Assembly: GCF_902499555.1 (NCBI RefSeq)
Contig: NZ_CABVMM010000002.1
Coordinates: forward strand, 62,001-126,000
Direction: 5' to 3'
DNA: 64,000 bases
Source: Mesonia oceanica
Lineage (GTDB): Bacteria > Bacteroidota > Bacteroidia > Flavobacteriales > Flavobacteriaceae
Shown here: positions 18,738 to 28,621 of the stretch, in pieces
Layout: each line of letters starts with the position of its first letter
Position numbering within the stretch: the first letter of the stretch is position 1
Notes under the pieces: model-generated
The model's input: the letters and a program-made list of their open reading frames with translations, nothing else
The model's database searches: none
Told to the model about the DNA's origin: nothing
Translations under genes and position numbers: made by a program

Positions 18738-21700
18738 ATGTCAGAAAAACCCATTAAGTCTACATTGTTCAATTTTGTTTCAATTAGAAATCCGCAACTG
18801 TTATCGAAAGAAGAGAAAGAAAGGGGATTTATATTTTTTCCAGATACCAGTTTTTCCGAAAGTGCTTATTTAGAAAATATAAGCACTATTAATACACGTG
18901 ATCAAAGAAGGCAATATCTGTCACAAGTCAGTAATTCATTTAGTTATTATACATCAAGAAAGTTCATCAGAATAAATCGAGAAGAACTTTTCGATTTTTC
19001 CTTATGGCTAATGAAAAACAAAAACACCATTACTAAAGCAGAAGCTGAAGAAAAAACAACTAGTTTATCGACATTATCTCTCCAAGACGAAATAGAATTG
19101 TGGGATAACCTTTTCTATCAAATAAATACAAAAAAATCAGATGCTGTACGAGAAGCCGCTATTCAATTAATTGTAGCTAATAACTTCATTAAAAAAAATG
19201 ATTATTCTTCAGATTCAGCTATTTTAATTACTTCAGATGAGCAATTAAGGAGACTCGCTAATGCCTATGTGGTAATTCCAGATCCCATCCCTAGTAATTA
19301 TATGATAAAAATAAATCCATCGCGTAGAGCTTCCTATAAAGATTTTCAGGTACTGGAAAGTCAAATAGATGCCCATATTGCTAGAATGAAAAAAGGGTAT
19401 ATATCACAAGCTATAGAAGAAATTAACCAAGCTATTCAAATTACCGAAATCACTAATCAAGATGCTTATAATAGGGCTTTACAAGAATATAATGTAAAAG
19501 TTGATGAAGCATATAACCAAGCTAAACCTGTAGAAGATCCCGAAACAGGAGAAGTTCATTATGAAGATTTAAACTTACCTGAATTTAGATTTGAAAGGCA
19601 ACATGTATTTAATGATAGCTTTTTACAAAAAAATGTATCAGGAGAAACCTATAATTTGGTTAAAAATTTAAAACTGGAAGCAGTTTCTGAAGATGAAGAT
19701 GTGTTAAAGATGCTTGAAGAAAAAATTAAAGAGCAAGAAAATATAATTGACCAAGAAGATAAAAATTTAGCTCGGGATATTTCCTATAGAGGGGTGAAAT
19801 TTAAAGCAAAGTCTAGAAATATTCCTAAACATACATCTGTAGCTAAAATTACTAAAAGCAATATAGATAAAAATAAAGGCTATTTTTCTTTAAATATTGC
19901 CACAGGAAATTCAGATATGGGTGTGACGGCAAATGAATTTATTTTGAATTTTTCAGATAGCTCTTCAATACAAATGAAACCAAATTTTAGTCAAGGATCG
20001 GATGATACACTTATATTAACTAGTGATCTTATAGATATTAGTAATACTCCTATTAAAGCAGATGTACTTATTGATTTTGAAGATGGTAGAGAAATTGAAG
20101 TTAGTGTTCCTGAGGTAAAAGTTGAAGAACTTCAAATTAAAGACTTTAATGTAAGATCAGATGAATATAATCCAGAGCAAAAAGATATAATTACCTACGG
20201 TATACAAAAACTGGGAGTGGCAGACTTTAGAAAGGTAGAACAGGAAGTTTGCTGTTATGTTCCCGGTGAAGTTTCTCATATAGAAAATATATTGGCCAGA
20301 GAATATAAAGAACGCTCTACAAGGCAATTGCTAAGTACCGAAAATATAATAGAAGAGATTGAAGAAAAAGAAGTAGAAAAACTCTCAGATACTACCACTA
20401 CAGAGAGAAATGAATTAGCTACAGAAGTTAGTTCAGTGATTGATGAAAATCAATCTCAAAACCAAGGGGTTTCTACAGGAGTAAGTGGCTCTTATCCGGG
20501 AAGCGGGATTAGTTTTTATGCAGATGCATTTATGGAAGGAGCTTCCTCTTCTGCAACCTCAAATTCTAATAGCACATCCCAAACCTATGCACAAGAAGTT
20601 GTAGAAAGGGCCTTAGAACGTGTAGTGACCAAAACAACCAAAAAGAGAACCACTAGAATACTTCGTGAATTTGAAGAAAACAACAAACATGGTTTCGACA
20701 ATAGAAATGGAGATTCTCACGTAACCGGGGTATATCGCTGGGTAGATAAAATCTATAAAAATAAATTAATTAACTATGGCAAACGATTAATGTACGAGTT
20801 TAGTGTTCCAGAACCTTCAAAATTCTTTAAATCTGCCATTTTAAAAGAAGTTGCTTCCAATTCAGGTACTTCTAATACTAGACCAGATGGTATTATTTTA
20901 CCCAGTATGCCAGAAGCACCCACTATTAGTAGTGCAAACAAAATAACCCGATATAATTACATAGATATTGCCTCTACAGTGAATGCTGAAGTAGAAGAGC
21001 CACCTAAGGAATATATAAAAATTGGTAAAAGTTTAAAAATACAGTGGTCAACCTCAGGAACAGAAAATAGAGATAAGAAATATAGTTCTGTAAGTGATAA
21101 GATTGAAATCCCTGAAGGGTATGTAAGTTTTTCAGGAAAATCTAACTGTCAAATGATGTTTCATCTTACAGGAGCAGAAAGTCCGAAAATTATAACTATG
21201 ATAGGAACAGACTCCAAAGAATTCAATATTAGTCGAAGTGGTCAAAATATTTATAAGAATAACTCTAGGAGTCACTATATTTCTGGTGATGAATTTGAAG
21301 GTGAAATCCCTGTTGGAGCAATGATTTATGATAATTCTTCAGAGGCTTTGGTACAGTTTGAGGTAAAGTGTAAACTAACAGGTGAAGCTTATGAAAGTTG
21401 GAAAGTAAAAACTTACAACGCTATTATGGAAGCTTATGAAGAGCGGGTACAGGAATATAACGATGCATTATACTCAAACTTTACTCCAGAAGAGCAAACA
21501 CAAACAGAGAGAATGCAATTTAATCCGCTTTTTAACCGTACTTTAGAAAAAAGGGAATTAAAAAGGTTGGCTATACAAATGCTTACCAAGCCATTCGCTA
21601 TTAATTTGGCCAACAATCATTACAGTAATAATACTTCTCTTAATTTAACAGAAAACTTAGACGAACACGCTTCCAGAATTAAGTTTTTTGAGAATGTTTT

Positions 21701-22436
21701 CGATTGGGATATTATGGCCTATAATTTCTATCCGTACTACTATGCACAAGAAGATAAATGGGCAGAATTATTAAAAGAAAGTAATGGTACAGATAGCGTT
21801 TTTCAAGCATTTATGCAAAGTGGGATGGCACGAATGGTAGTGCCGGTACGTCCCGGTTTTGAAGAAGCAGTAGCCTATTACCTACAAACAGGTGACGTTT
21901 GGATGGGGAATCAATTGGCTATAGATATGGATGACGATTTGTATGTTTCTATTGCAGAAGAGTTACAATCTACCGAAGGAGAAGTAGAAGAGACATGGGA
22001 AACTCGTGTGCCTACAGATCTAACTGTCGTCCAAGCCGGTACTATAGGTCTAAATGTAGAAGGCCTGCCTTGTAATCCGGAATGCGGCGGTGAAGGTACC
22101 AATCCTATTCAGCAATCAAACAATTTATTGAAAGGTGTAAGCGATGGTAACAAAACCCGCTATACCCAAAATACGAGTAATGTAATAGATTTAGGTTATG
22201 TAGAGGGTAATTTTTGCAATATGGCAAATCCTTCAACAGAAAATACTTATACCTATGTAAATGCTGTAGAGGGAGGTTGGGCACGTGTACTAATAGACAC
22301 TACCGGAAAAACGGCATTCCCATCAGTGAACAATGCCGAATTACTGTCAAGCGATGAATTTGAACCAGATAGTTTATTTGATTTATGGTTGGAAAATGAT
22401 GGTGAAAACATTAATTATTTTTTCACAAAAAGATGA
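18738..22436 (+). CDS. Large 1232-aa protein, probable particle or cargo component
   Basis: No signal peptide or membrane helix is visible. Residues ~200-360 are strongly helical and charged and are likely coiled coil. Residues ~530-680 form a low-complexity Ser/Thr/Gly linker flanked by helices (for example QEVVERALERVVTKTTKKRT) and lead into a block reading YRWVDKIYKNKLINYGKRLM, which I recognise only as conserved in uncharacterised Bacteroidota proteins. The C-terminal third is mixed alpha/beta and ends in a beta-rich domain. The gene overlaps the next fibre-like gene by four bases (ATGA), so the two are co-translated, which argues that the fibre-like proteins attach to or work with this protein. 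Exact role is unknown. Confidence 0.65.
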   Translation: MSEKPIKSTLFNFVSIRNPQLLSKEEKERGFIFFPDTSFSESAYLENISTINTRDQRRQYLSQVSNSFSYYTSRKFIRINREELFDFSLWLMKNKNTITKAEAEEKTTSLSTLSLQDEIELWDNLFYQINTKKSDAVREAAIQLIVANNFIKKNDYSSDSAILITSDEQLRRLANAYVVIPDPIPSNYMIKINPSRRASYKDFQVLESQIDAHIARMKKGYISQAIEEINQAIQITEITNQDAYNRALQEYNVKVDEAYNQAKPVEDPETGEVHYEDLNLPEFRFERQHVFNDSFLQKNVSGETYNLVKNLKLEAVSEDEDVLKMLEEKIKEQENIIDQEDKNLARDISYRGVKFKAKSRNIPKHTSVAKITKSNIDKNKGYFSLNIATGNSDMGVTANEFILNFSDSSSIQMKPNFSQGSDDTLILTSDLIDISNTPIKADVLIDFEDGREIEVSVPEVKVEELQIKDFNVRSDEYNPEQKDIITYGIQKLGVADFRKVEQEVCCYVPGEVSHIENILAREYKERSTRQLLSTENIIEEIEEKEVEKLSDTTTTERNELATEVSSVIDENQSQNQGVSTGVSGSYPGSGISFYADAFMEGASSSATSNSNSTSQTYAQEVVERALERVVTKTTKKRTTRILREFEENNKHGFDNRNGDSHVTGVYRWVDKIYKNKLINYGKRLMYEFSVPEPSKFFKSAILKEVASNSGTSNTRPDGIILPSMPEAPTISSANKITRYNYIDIASTVNAEVEEPPKEYIKIGKSLKIQWSTSGTENRDKKYSSVSDKIEIPEGYVSFSGKSNCQMMFHLTGAESPKIITMIGTDSKEFNISRSGQNIYKNNSRSHYISGDEFEGEIPVGAMIYDNSSEALVQFEVKCKLTGEAYESWKVKTYNAIMEAYEERVQEYNDALYSNFTPEEQTQTERMQFNPLFNRTLEKRELKRLAIQMLTKPFAINLANNHYSNNTSLNLTENLDEHASRIKFFENVFDWDIMAYNFYPYYYAQEDKWAELLKESNGTDSVFQAFMQSGMARMVVPVRPGFEEAVAYYLQTGDVWMGNQLAIDMDDDLYVSIAEELQSTEGEVEETWETRVPTDLTVVQAGTIGLNVEGLPCNPECGGEGTNPIQQSNNLLKGVSDGNKTRYTQNTSNVIDLGYVEGNFCNMANPSTENTYTYVNAVEGGWARVLIDTTGKTAFPSVNNAELLSSDEFEPDSLFDLWLENDGENINYFFTKR

Positions 22437-22510
22437 TCTTAAAAGACATACATAGAAGACGCAAAGAAGGCTATAAACCCAACACCTTTATAGGAGGTGT
22501 TGGCGCTTCT
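22433..22510 (+). repeat. Conserved 5' anchor sequence, first of three copies
   Basis: The first ~78 bases of the gene at 22433 are nearly identical to 23784-23861, with only a couple of base differences, and the first ~33 bases recur with several changes at 24911. Identity at DNA level in a coding 5' end next to diverged bodies points to homologous exchange at this segment. Confidence 0.8.
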
Positions 22511-23782
22511 CTAAGTTCTCCAAATCATTTTGAACAGTATTTTATTGGTTTAAATGAAGAAGATATTCAAAATTTTCAGATAGATGCCAATAACAATATT
22601 TCTTTTTATATAGAAAAGGACTATGACATCAAACAGTTTTTTTTTAAAAATGAAAATGATGCAAGCTATTATATTGATAGTGAAGGATATTTAAAAAAAA
22701 TTAACCAAGGCTCTTTTAAAGGTTTGCCAAACTTTAAATGTTTTTATTCTCCATCCATGATTTCACATCGATCTGGTGGTGGATATGGAGGTTTTGGAAA
22801 CATGGGACTTTTAAAAAGCATGTATTTGCCATTATTGGAACATACAGAAAATAGTTTTATAAATAATAACGAGAAAGCAAAACTTCTTTATTTTCCAAAC
22901 CTTCGGGAAATTTGGCTACAAAACGTTGGACGTAAATCATTTTATGGATTAAAATCGGCTAAACACTTATATATAGCGAATTGTAAAAAACTTCCAGAGA
23001 TATACAAAGGGTATAATTCCTTACACATATTCAATCAAATATCAAATGGATGTAAAATTTATGCGAATCCAGCTTTGGAAAAAGGTCAAGCTTATTGTGA
23101 GTACATTGTCGGAAGTTTAGTTGCTGGCGATACATTTACCGTTAATGACTTAACATATACTGCCGTTGACAGAGCAGCATTGGATACTTCAGAATTCGAT
23201 ATTTCTACTGCAAAAACAGAACATTTAGCGTATGCTATTAATAATGATGAAAGAGTAGGTGAAATAGGTAAGTTGAAGGCACTGTTTTATAAAAATAACA
23301 TAATGGTTCAATCAAGTGAAACAGGTGAATTGGGAAATGAAACTAAACATTCGTATATAGGTGATTTTGTGTTAAAAAGTTCATCAGCCACTCATTTTAT
23401 AGGAGGCAACGAACCTAGTTACTGGTTAAAGCTTGCCCGCGATAATTTTGGGGCTCAACTCATTTTTCCAAACGATTTAGAAGATCCTACTCCGGTTGGG
23501 GTTCCTAAAGGTTTAAATGTTTCAAGTGTAACTTCTACTTCATTTGACTTGAATTTCACACCACCTATGCCGAATGTAAATGGTAATAACGGATATGAGA
23601 TATGGCTATATGATGGAATAACAGTATGGCAAAAATATACTCCTTTTGATGTAATTGAAAAATCAGGTGATACTGTAAACGATTTAGAATCTGGAAAGAA
23701 ATATACATTAAAAATTAGGACGTTTGATGGATTTTATAATCTAGGGAAGTTTAGCGAGGAAACAGTCTTTAAAACTTTATAA
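22433..23782 (+). CDS. Fibre-like protein with shared N-terminal anchor, LRR-like body and FN3 end (copy 1)
   Basis: The 449-aa product begins with MILKDIHRRRKEGYKPN and continues to FIGGVGAS, an N-terminus shared almost base for base with the next gene. Residues ~80-210 resemble BspA-type leucine-rich repeats (for example LREIWLQNVG and KHLYIANCKK). Residues ~220-320 hold a segment typical of phage structural proteins (VAGDTFTVNDLTYTAV). The C-terminal ~90 residues form an FN3 module. A constant basic N-terminus with variable downstream domains is how tail fibres and receptor-binding tips are built, so a target-recognition role is inferred. No signal peptide is present. Confidence 0.65.
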   Translation: MILKDIHRRRKEGYKPNTFIGGVGASLSSPNHFEQYFIGLNEEDIQNFQIDANNNISFYIEKDYDIKQFFFKNENDASYYIDSEGYLKKINQGSFKGLPNFKCFYSPSMISHRSGGGYGGFGNMGLLKSMYLPLLEHTENSFINNNEKAKLLYFPNLREIWLQNVGRKSFYGLKSAKHLYIANCKKLPEIYKGYNSLHIFNQISNGCKIYANPALEKGQAYCEYIVGSLVAGDTFTVNDLTYTAVDRAALDTSEFDISTAKTEHLAYAINNDERVGEIGKLKALFYKNNIMVQSSETGELGNETKHSYIGDFVLKSSSATHFIGGNEPSYWLKLARDNFGAQLIFPNDLEDPTPVGVPKGLNVSSVTSTSFDLNFTPPMPNVNGNNGYEIWLYDGITVWQKYTPFDVIEKSGDTVNDLESGKKYTLKIRTFDGFYNLGKFSEETVFKTL

Positions 23783-23783
23783 A

Positions 23784-24701
23784 ATGATCTTAAAAGACAT
23801 ACATAGAAGACGAAAAGAAGGCTATAAACCCAACACCTTTATAGGAGGTGTTGGGGCTTCTATCAACTCTATAGAAAAATTAGCAGAACTAATAGGGATA
23901 AATGAGTCTATTATAAAATTTTTTGAAAATGAAGGGGTTAACATTTCTTTTTGCATAATAGAAGATTATCATATCTCAAGATATAAGTTTAGGAATGATG
24001 GGCAATATAAAGACTGGGGACACGGAGACATATTAACATATTATATAGATATTGAAGGAAAATTAAAATCAATTGGTGAAAATTCGTTACAATCACACCC
24101 TAATTTAGAATTACTTTATCTTCCAGGTATATTGACATTAAAAAATTCTGCTATAAGGCAAAATGGTTATGATTTTGTTAATTTAAAAAGTCTGAAAGAA
24201 TTAGGAAAAAGATGTTTTAATGGTTCTCACGTTACTGCAGTATTATCTATAGCACCTTTAGGAGAAGATGGAACTGAAAGTGGAATTTTTAAATATATAA
24301 ACGACAATGTAACTATATACTGCCCAATCGAAAATGCGACGATTAATAATGGAGAACCTGATGGGGATATTCAATATTTATTAGAGAGAGGCAGTAATGT
24401 GGTATATGTTAAGAATTACACACCTTCTGAAAAAATCTTAGATTTATCAATTTCAAATCTAGAAGGAAGCACTTGCCGCTTATATTTTACTCCACCTAAC
24501 TCAATCAACCCTCTCGATTTTTATGAGGTTTATATTGATGATGGAAGTGTTCTGTCAAAATACAAACCTTTTACTAAGATTTTAGAAAGTGGGCAAACTA
24601 TTACAGGACTTGCTTCAGGACATTTAAAAATTTCCATAAAAGCAGTTGATGTATATTATAACCTAAGCGAAAAAAGTAATGAAGTATTGATTAATGTATA
24701 A
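23784..24701 (+). CDS. Fibre-like protein with shared N-terminal anchor (copy 2, shorter)
   Basis: This 305-aa protein has the same first ~26 residues as its upstream neighbour, then diverges. The body is a shorter LRR-like region (LELLYLPGILTLKNSAIR, LKSLKELGKRCF) that lacks the ~100-residue phage-type insert of copy 1, followed directly by a C-terminal FN3-like module. It starts one base after the copy 1 stop codon region, so the two genes form a tandem. Most likely an alternative recognition tip for the same particle. The near-identical 5' ends suggest recent duplication or gene conversion. Confidence 0.65.
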   Translation: MILKDIHRRRKEGYKPNTFIGGVGASINSIEKLAELIGINESIIKFFENEGVNISFCIIEDYHISRYKFRNDGQYKDWGHGDILTYYIDIEGKLKSIGENSLQSHPNLELLYLPGILTLKNSAIRQNGYDFVNLKSLKELGKRCFNGSHVTAVLSIAPLGEDGTESGIFKYINDNVTIYCPIENATINNGEPDGDIQYLLERGSNVVYVKNYTPSEKILDLSISNLEGSTCRLYFTPPNSINPLDFYEVYIDDGSVLSKYKPFTKILESGQTITGLASGHLKISIKAVDVYYNLSEKSNEVLINV

Positions 24702-24910
24702 TAAAAATAAAAAATCTCTCTAAACTAAAAGCACATAGATTTAGCTTATCAATGACTGAAAGACCTATTGATTTATCACTTTTATGTTGAGATATTTTCT
24801 AAAAAATCTTTTATAAATATAGATTTTACTACCCTAACAAAGTGCTACAAAAAATTACGGTTTTTAAACCAAAAGTAGATTGATTAAAATATTAACTGAT
24901 TTTTATAAAA

Positions 24911-24964
24911 ATGATTTTAAAAGATATACATAGAAGACGAAGAAGAAAAACTGAGCTTTGGTAA
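24911..24964 (+). pseudogene. Truncated third copy of the fibre anchor
   Basis: ATG at 24911 opens a 17-codon frame reading MILKDIHRRR and then stopping at TAA (24962-24964) soon after. It is the start of a third fibre-like gene whose body is lost. The surrounding 24702-25054 gap contains nothing else I can support; it is AT-rich and must carry any promoter for the HET-C gene. Confidence 0.75.
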
Positions 24965-25054
24965 TCAGTACTATGTTGGGAAGTTCAGAACCAATACTTA
25001 ATTTTTATTAAACAACAGAGGTAGCTTTAATTGCTATCTGTATTAATATTTTAG

Positions 25055-27289
25055 ATGATGACAGATAACGAATATAATATTTTACTTGAAAATTCACGGC
25101 CCCATCAAGTTTTTAAACTTGATTGGAGCAGCTATTATTTAAAAAAATTTTCAGATACTTTTTTACCTAGGGCTTATACCCAAAACTTAACAGGAATAAA
25201 TCTAAAGGATGTGGCCAATATTTTTGAAAACACTCCTAAAAGTAATGAACAACTTACTTTATTAAACAGCAAAATTAAACTAAGCATTTTCACATATCCT
25301 AAAGATGCCTTAATAGCAAGAAAAAAAGATTTATTAAAAACAGATCCCGAAGATTTAGTAATATTTATTGAAACAGATAAAAACGATAATCTAACCATAT
25401 CTAGTAGCTTAAATAGTTCTTTGAAAAAATTATTATTAAAAGATGATGATAAAACTTTAACAGATAGGCAGCTTACTAAAACACAGTTTTTAAAAGAGTT
25501 GAATTATGAAGTAAGACCCTTAACTTTAATCGAATTTATCACAGGTAATCAACTTAAAACAGCAGATTTAACCAATCCGGCAAGTTTACGACAGTTACAG
25601 CAAACCTTTAAAGAGATGGAAGAAGAGTTTGGTGCTGGAAGGGTTAAAGATAAGCATCCTGAAGCGTTTGGCCATGGTGATATAGAATATATAGCTTTAA
25701 AACAAGTTGGTTTTAAAGAAGAAGAGATAGATATAATTTATTATGGTAACTGGCTTCGAGATTACTCACAAATTATAGTGCCAGAAACCATAGGCTTAAT
25801 AGAAAAAGATTATTTTTATTTAAATAAAAAAGAAGAAAAAAATACTAATTTTAATAGTTTAAAACCTGGTATTAGTTATCTACCATTACAGGAAACCTGG
25901 AGCAAAATATTACAAATCTTGGCTGTAAAAGAATTTATTTATAATAAGCTTAAAGATAGTAATAAAACTCCTTCTCAAGATTACGAAATTCATTTAGAAA
26001 ATTTTATAAAAAAATATGGCGAACTTACACCAGATATTTTAGGTATATATAGACCAGAGGAACACCTAGACAATCCAAAAGGAATTGAGAACTATAGTTT
26101 TTTAGGAGATACAATACTTAAAAAACCTATAAACTTCAAGTATAATCTTCCTGAAAATAATTATGAATTCAAAACATTTTATAAAGGCACTCTAGAGAAA
26201 TCATTAGATTATAATCAAGATAGAATGTTGAAAAACTATCTTTTTAAAGATTATGAAGATCGCCCATCAAGCACAACCTACTTTTCTCAGCAATTACGGT
26301 TAGCGTATGAAAATGGAAAAACAAGACAAGGTTTTATACATTTAGGAGCAGCATTACATGTGTTAGAAGATTATTTTGCTCATAGCAATTTTATAGAACT
26401 AACATTAATAAAATTAGGTTGTACAAAAGTGTATCCTTGGGTACAAATAGATAAAAAAATAGAAAAAATTAAAGATGGAAAGATAAAATCTTCAAAAATT
26501 CCAGTAGTTACAGGCTTATTTGGTTTAGACGATACTCTTTATAGCATAACCCCAAAAATTTCAGAAGAGATTTTTGATATTAACTATGAAGAATATATCG
26601 CTCTAAAGCCAGGCGAAAAAACTTTTTTTGATAGTATGGTTTTAACGTTGTTAAAAGATTTATCTTCTAGGGAAAAAAATGTTCCTAAAAATTTGCGAAT
26701 AGAATATTTAGGATTAACGTTTACAGATCTATTGAGAGGTTATAATAAATATTTGAAATTAAGAGACAATATTTCATCAGAACAACAAGCTGATACAGTT
26801 CTTGGAAAAATAATTACTTTTCTTCAGAAGAATTTAAATTTTATTCAACAAGGAATAAAATTCTACAGCAATATTATATTTAATATCACATTAAATATCA
26901 CTGATGATGCAATAAAAGAGTCGCAGACAAGATTTAATAAAAATTTTGGCACTAATCCAACACATAGCCAGCTAGCTAAAGATCCTGTAGATCATCCTTT
27001 AAACCCTTTAGCAGGGCAACTAGCCATAGAGGCTGTTAAAGATGTTGGTCGAGAAATAACTAAATGCTGGAAAGAAGAATTAGCTATAGATTATTTAATA
27101 AACTATAGTTTAAAAAAATATTTTGTTCATCCTAAAAATACTACTTGGATGGATAACAAAGTTGAAGATTGGGCAAAAAAAAATAAACAAACTATTAGAA
27201 AATTAGAAAACAAGACTAATATTCATTACCATGAGAAGCAAATCAAAAAAGAACTATCTAAATTTCAAAGTTTTATTAAAAACTTATAA
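25055..27289 (+). CDS. HET-C family protein, candidate toxin effector
   Basis: This 744-aa protein carries the signature phrases of bacterial HET-C-related proteins: FGHGDIEYIAL, then YGNWLRDYSQ near residue 230, and HLGAALHVLEDYFAHSNF near residue 430. The His/Asp spacing in the last motif resembles that of zinc-dependent phospholipase C / P1 nuclease-type helical folds, so metal-dependent hydrolase activity is plausible. HET-C domains are known from fungal incompatibility and from bacterial proteins implicated in antagonism. There is no signal peptide. The next gene, an ankyrin-type lipoprotein, starts 59 bases inside this gene's 3' end, so it is tightly coupled, as expected for an effector with its immunity protein. 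The start is ATGATG; either ATG could be used. Confidence 0.75.
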   Translation: MMTDNEYNILLENSRPHQVFKLDWSSYYLKKFSDTFLPRAYTQNLTGINLKDVANIFENTPKSNEQLTLLNSKIKLSIFTYPKDALIARKKDLLKTDPEDLVIFIETDKNDNLTISSSLNSSLKKLLLKDDDKTLTDRQLTKTQFLKELNYEVRPLTLIEFITGNQLKTADLTNPASLRQLQQTFKEMEEEFGAGRVKDKHPEAFGHGDIEYIALKQVGFKEEEIDIIYYGNWLRDYSQIIVPETIGLIEKDYFYLNKKEEKNTNFNSLKPGISYLPLQETWSKILQILAVKEFIYNKLKDSNKTPSQDYEIHLENFIKKYGELTPDILGIYRPEEHLDNPKGIENYSFLGDTILKKPINFKYNLPENNYEFKTFYKGTLEKSLDYNQDRMLKNYLFKDYEDRPSSTTYFSQQLRLAYENGKTRQGFIHLGAALHVLEDYFAHSNFIELTLIKLGCTKVYPWVQIDKKIEKIKDGKIKSSKIPVVTGLFGLDDTLYSITPKISEEIFDINYEEYIALKPGEKTFFDSMVLTLLKDLSSREKNVPKNLRIEYLGLTFTDLLRGYNKYLKLRDNISSEQQADTVLGKIITFLQKNLNFIQQGIKFYSNIIFNITLNITDDAIKESQTRFNKNFGTNPTHSQLAKDPVDHPLNPLAGQLAIEAVKDVGREITKCWKEELAIDYLINYSLKKYFVHPKNTTWMDNKVEDWAKKNKQTIRKLENKTNIHYHEKQIKKELSKFQSFIKNL

Positions 27290-27947
27290 ACCTATTTTAA
27301 ATTTTTGTTTTTTTTATCTTTTATTTATTTTTTTCTCCTGTAAACCCAGTTGTAGTAAAAATGACATTCGAGTCATAAATTCGGCAAAAAAAGGAAATGT
27401 AAAAAGTGTTAAGGACTACTTGGAAAATGGAGGAGATCCCTTATTACATTGTAAAGATTATAAATCAGGTGGTAAAGGGAGTTTTGGAGTACTTTATGAT
27501 CTTCCTTTTAATATTAGCATTTCAAAATCTACAGACCTTTTAAAATTATATTTAAAATATGATATACCTGAAGATATAAAGTCTGAAATGTTCCAAACGG
27601 CCATCCTAGCTAAAGAAACTGAATTCATAAAAATTTTCATTAATGAAAATTCTGATGCCATAAGTATTGCCAGTAGTTGTTATAGAGGCGATTTAATTAA
27701 AAACGAACTTAAAGAACTTTTACGTTTAGGATATGAAGTTAATAAAATAAATAAGGAAAGCGGTAACACTCTACTTATTGAATATGCCTATTGTCCAGTA
27801 AATGAAGATAGTAAAGAGCTTATTGAAACGATGAAGTTTTTAATAGAAAATGGAGCACGAACAGATATTAAAAACAATAATGGAAAAACAGCCTACGATG
27901 TAGCCGTCAATAAAAATGTTAAAGAATTTTTGAAAGATTACAGGTAA
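27231..27947 (+). CDS. Ankyrin-type lipoprotein 1, candidate immunity protein
   Basis: The protein (238 aa) has an extended N-terminus, then a hydrophobic signal ending in IFFSC, consistent with lipidation. The mature part contains degenerate ankyrin repeats: AKKGNVKSVKDYLENGGD near the start and NNNGKTAYDVAVNKNV at the end. No ATG lies closer to the signal, so the start overlapping the HET-C gene by 59 bases is kept. It is the first of a tandem family of four. A periplasmic ankyrin lipoprotein coupled to a toxin-like gene suggests immunity. The function is inferred. Confidence 0.7.
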   Translation: MRSKSKKNYLNFKVLLKTYKPILNFCFFYLLFIFFSCKPSCSKNDIRVINSAKKGNVKSVKDYLENGGDPLLHCKDYKSGGKGSFGVLYDLPFNISISKSTDLLKLYLKYDIPEDIKSEMFQTAILAKETEFIKIFINENSDAISIASSCYRGDLIKNELKELLRLGYEVNKINKESGNTLLIEYAYCPVNEDSKELIETMKFLIENGARTDIKNNNGKTAYDVAVNKNVKEFLKDYR

Positions 27948-27951
27948 TTTT

Positions 27952-28617
27952 ATGAAATTGAAACACTTAAAAACCCTCCTAAGCAGAAGTAGCCAATTTT
28001 TACTAGTATTATTTCTTTTTTCTTGTAAAGATTCTTGTGACGAAAAATTTTTAAAAATTATTGATCATGTTAGAAATAACAATTATGATGAGGTTAAAAA
28101 GTATATGGAAAGTGGTAAAAGTGCAACGGAGAGTTGTTATGACTATAAAGGAGGCAAATTTGGTTCATCAACCTCATTAATAAATAAATGTATACAATTT
28201 GAAAAATTAGATTTATTGAAACTGATATTGAATTATGAAAATAACTTAGATAATTATTCAAAAAGTGAAATTTTACGTATAGCACTTAATGAAAAAGATA
28301 AGGTATTTGTATATAAATTAGTGAATAAATATAATGCACACATATATATAAATGGACATAATGAATTTTTAAAGATAGAAAAACTGAAAATTCTAAAAGA
28401 AGCTAATTATAACTTTAATTATACTGATCCTTTTGGAAACACATTGTTAATTGATATTATACAACATTCAAAATTAGAAGAAAAAAAACTATTAAAAATA
28501 GTAAAATATCTTATTGAAGTAGGGGTGAAAACAAATATTAAAAACAATAATGGAAAAACAGCCTACGATGTAGCCGTCAATAAAAATGTTAAAGAATTTT
28601 TGAAAGATTACAGGTAA
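27952..28617 (+). CDS. Ankyrin-type lipoprotein 2, candidate immunity protein
   Basis: This 221-aa paralogue of the previous protein has a signal peptide ending in LFLFSC. Its 5' end (about 60 bases) is almost identical to those of copies 3 and 4, and its last ~80 bases are identical to copy 1's, while the centre differs strongly. It begins four bases after the copy 1 stop. Degenerate ankyrin helices fill the middle and the typical DIKNNNGKTAYDVAV-type end is kept, here beginning NIKNNNG. Constant ends and a variable centre suggest recombination-driven diversification, as in immunity arrays. Confidence 0.7.
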   Translation: MKLKHLKTLLSRSSQFLLVLFLFSCKDSCDEKFLKIIDHVRNNNYDEVKKYMESGKSATESCYDYKGGKFGSSTSLINKCIQFEKLDLLKLILNYENNLDNYSKSEILRIALNEKDKVFVYKLVNKYNAHIYINGHNEFLKIEKLKILKEANYNFNYTDPFGNTLLIDIIQHSKLEEKKLLKIVKYLIEVGVKTNIKNNNGKTAYDVAVNKNVKEFLKDYR

Positions 28618-28621
28618 TTTT

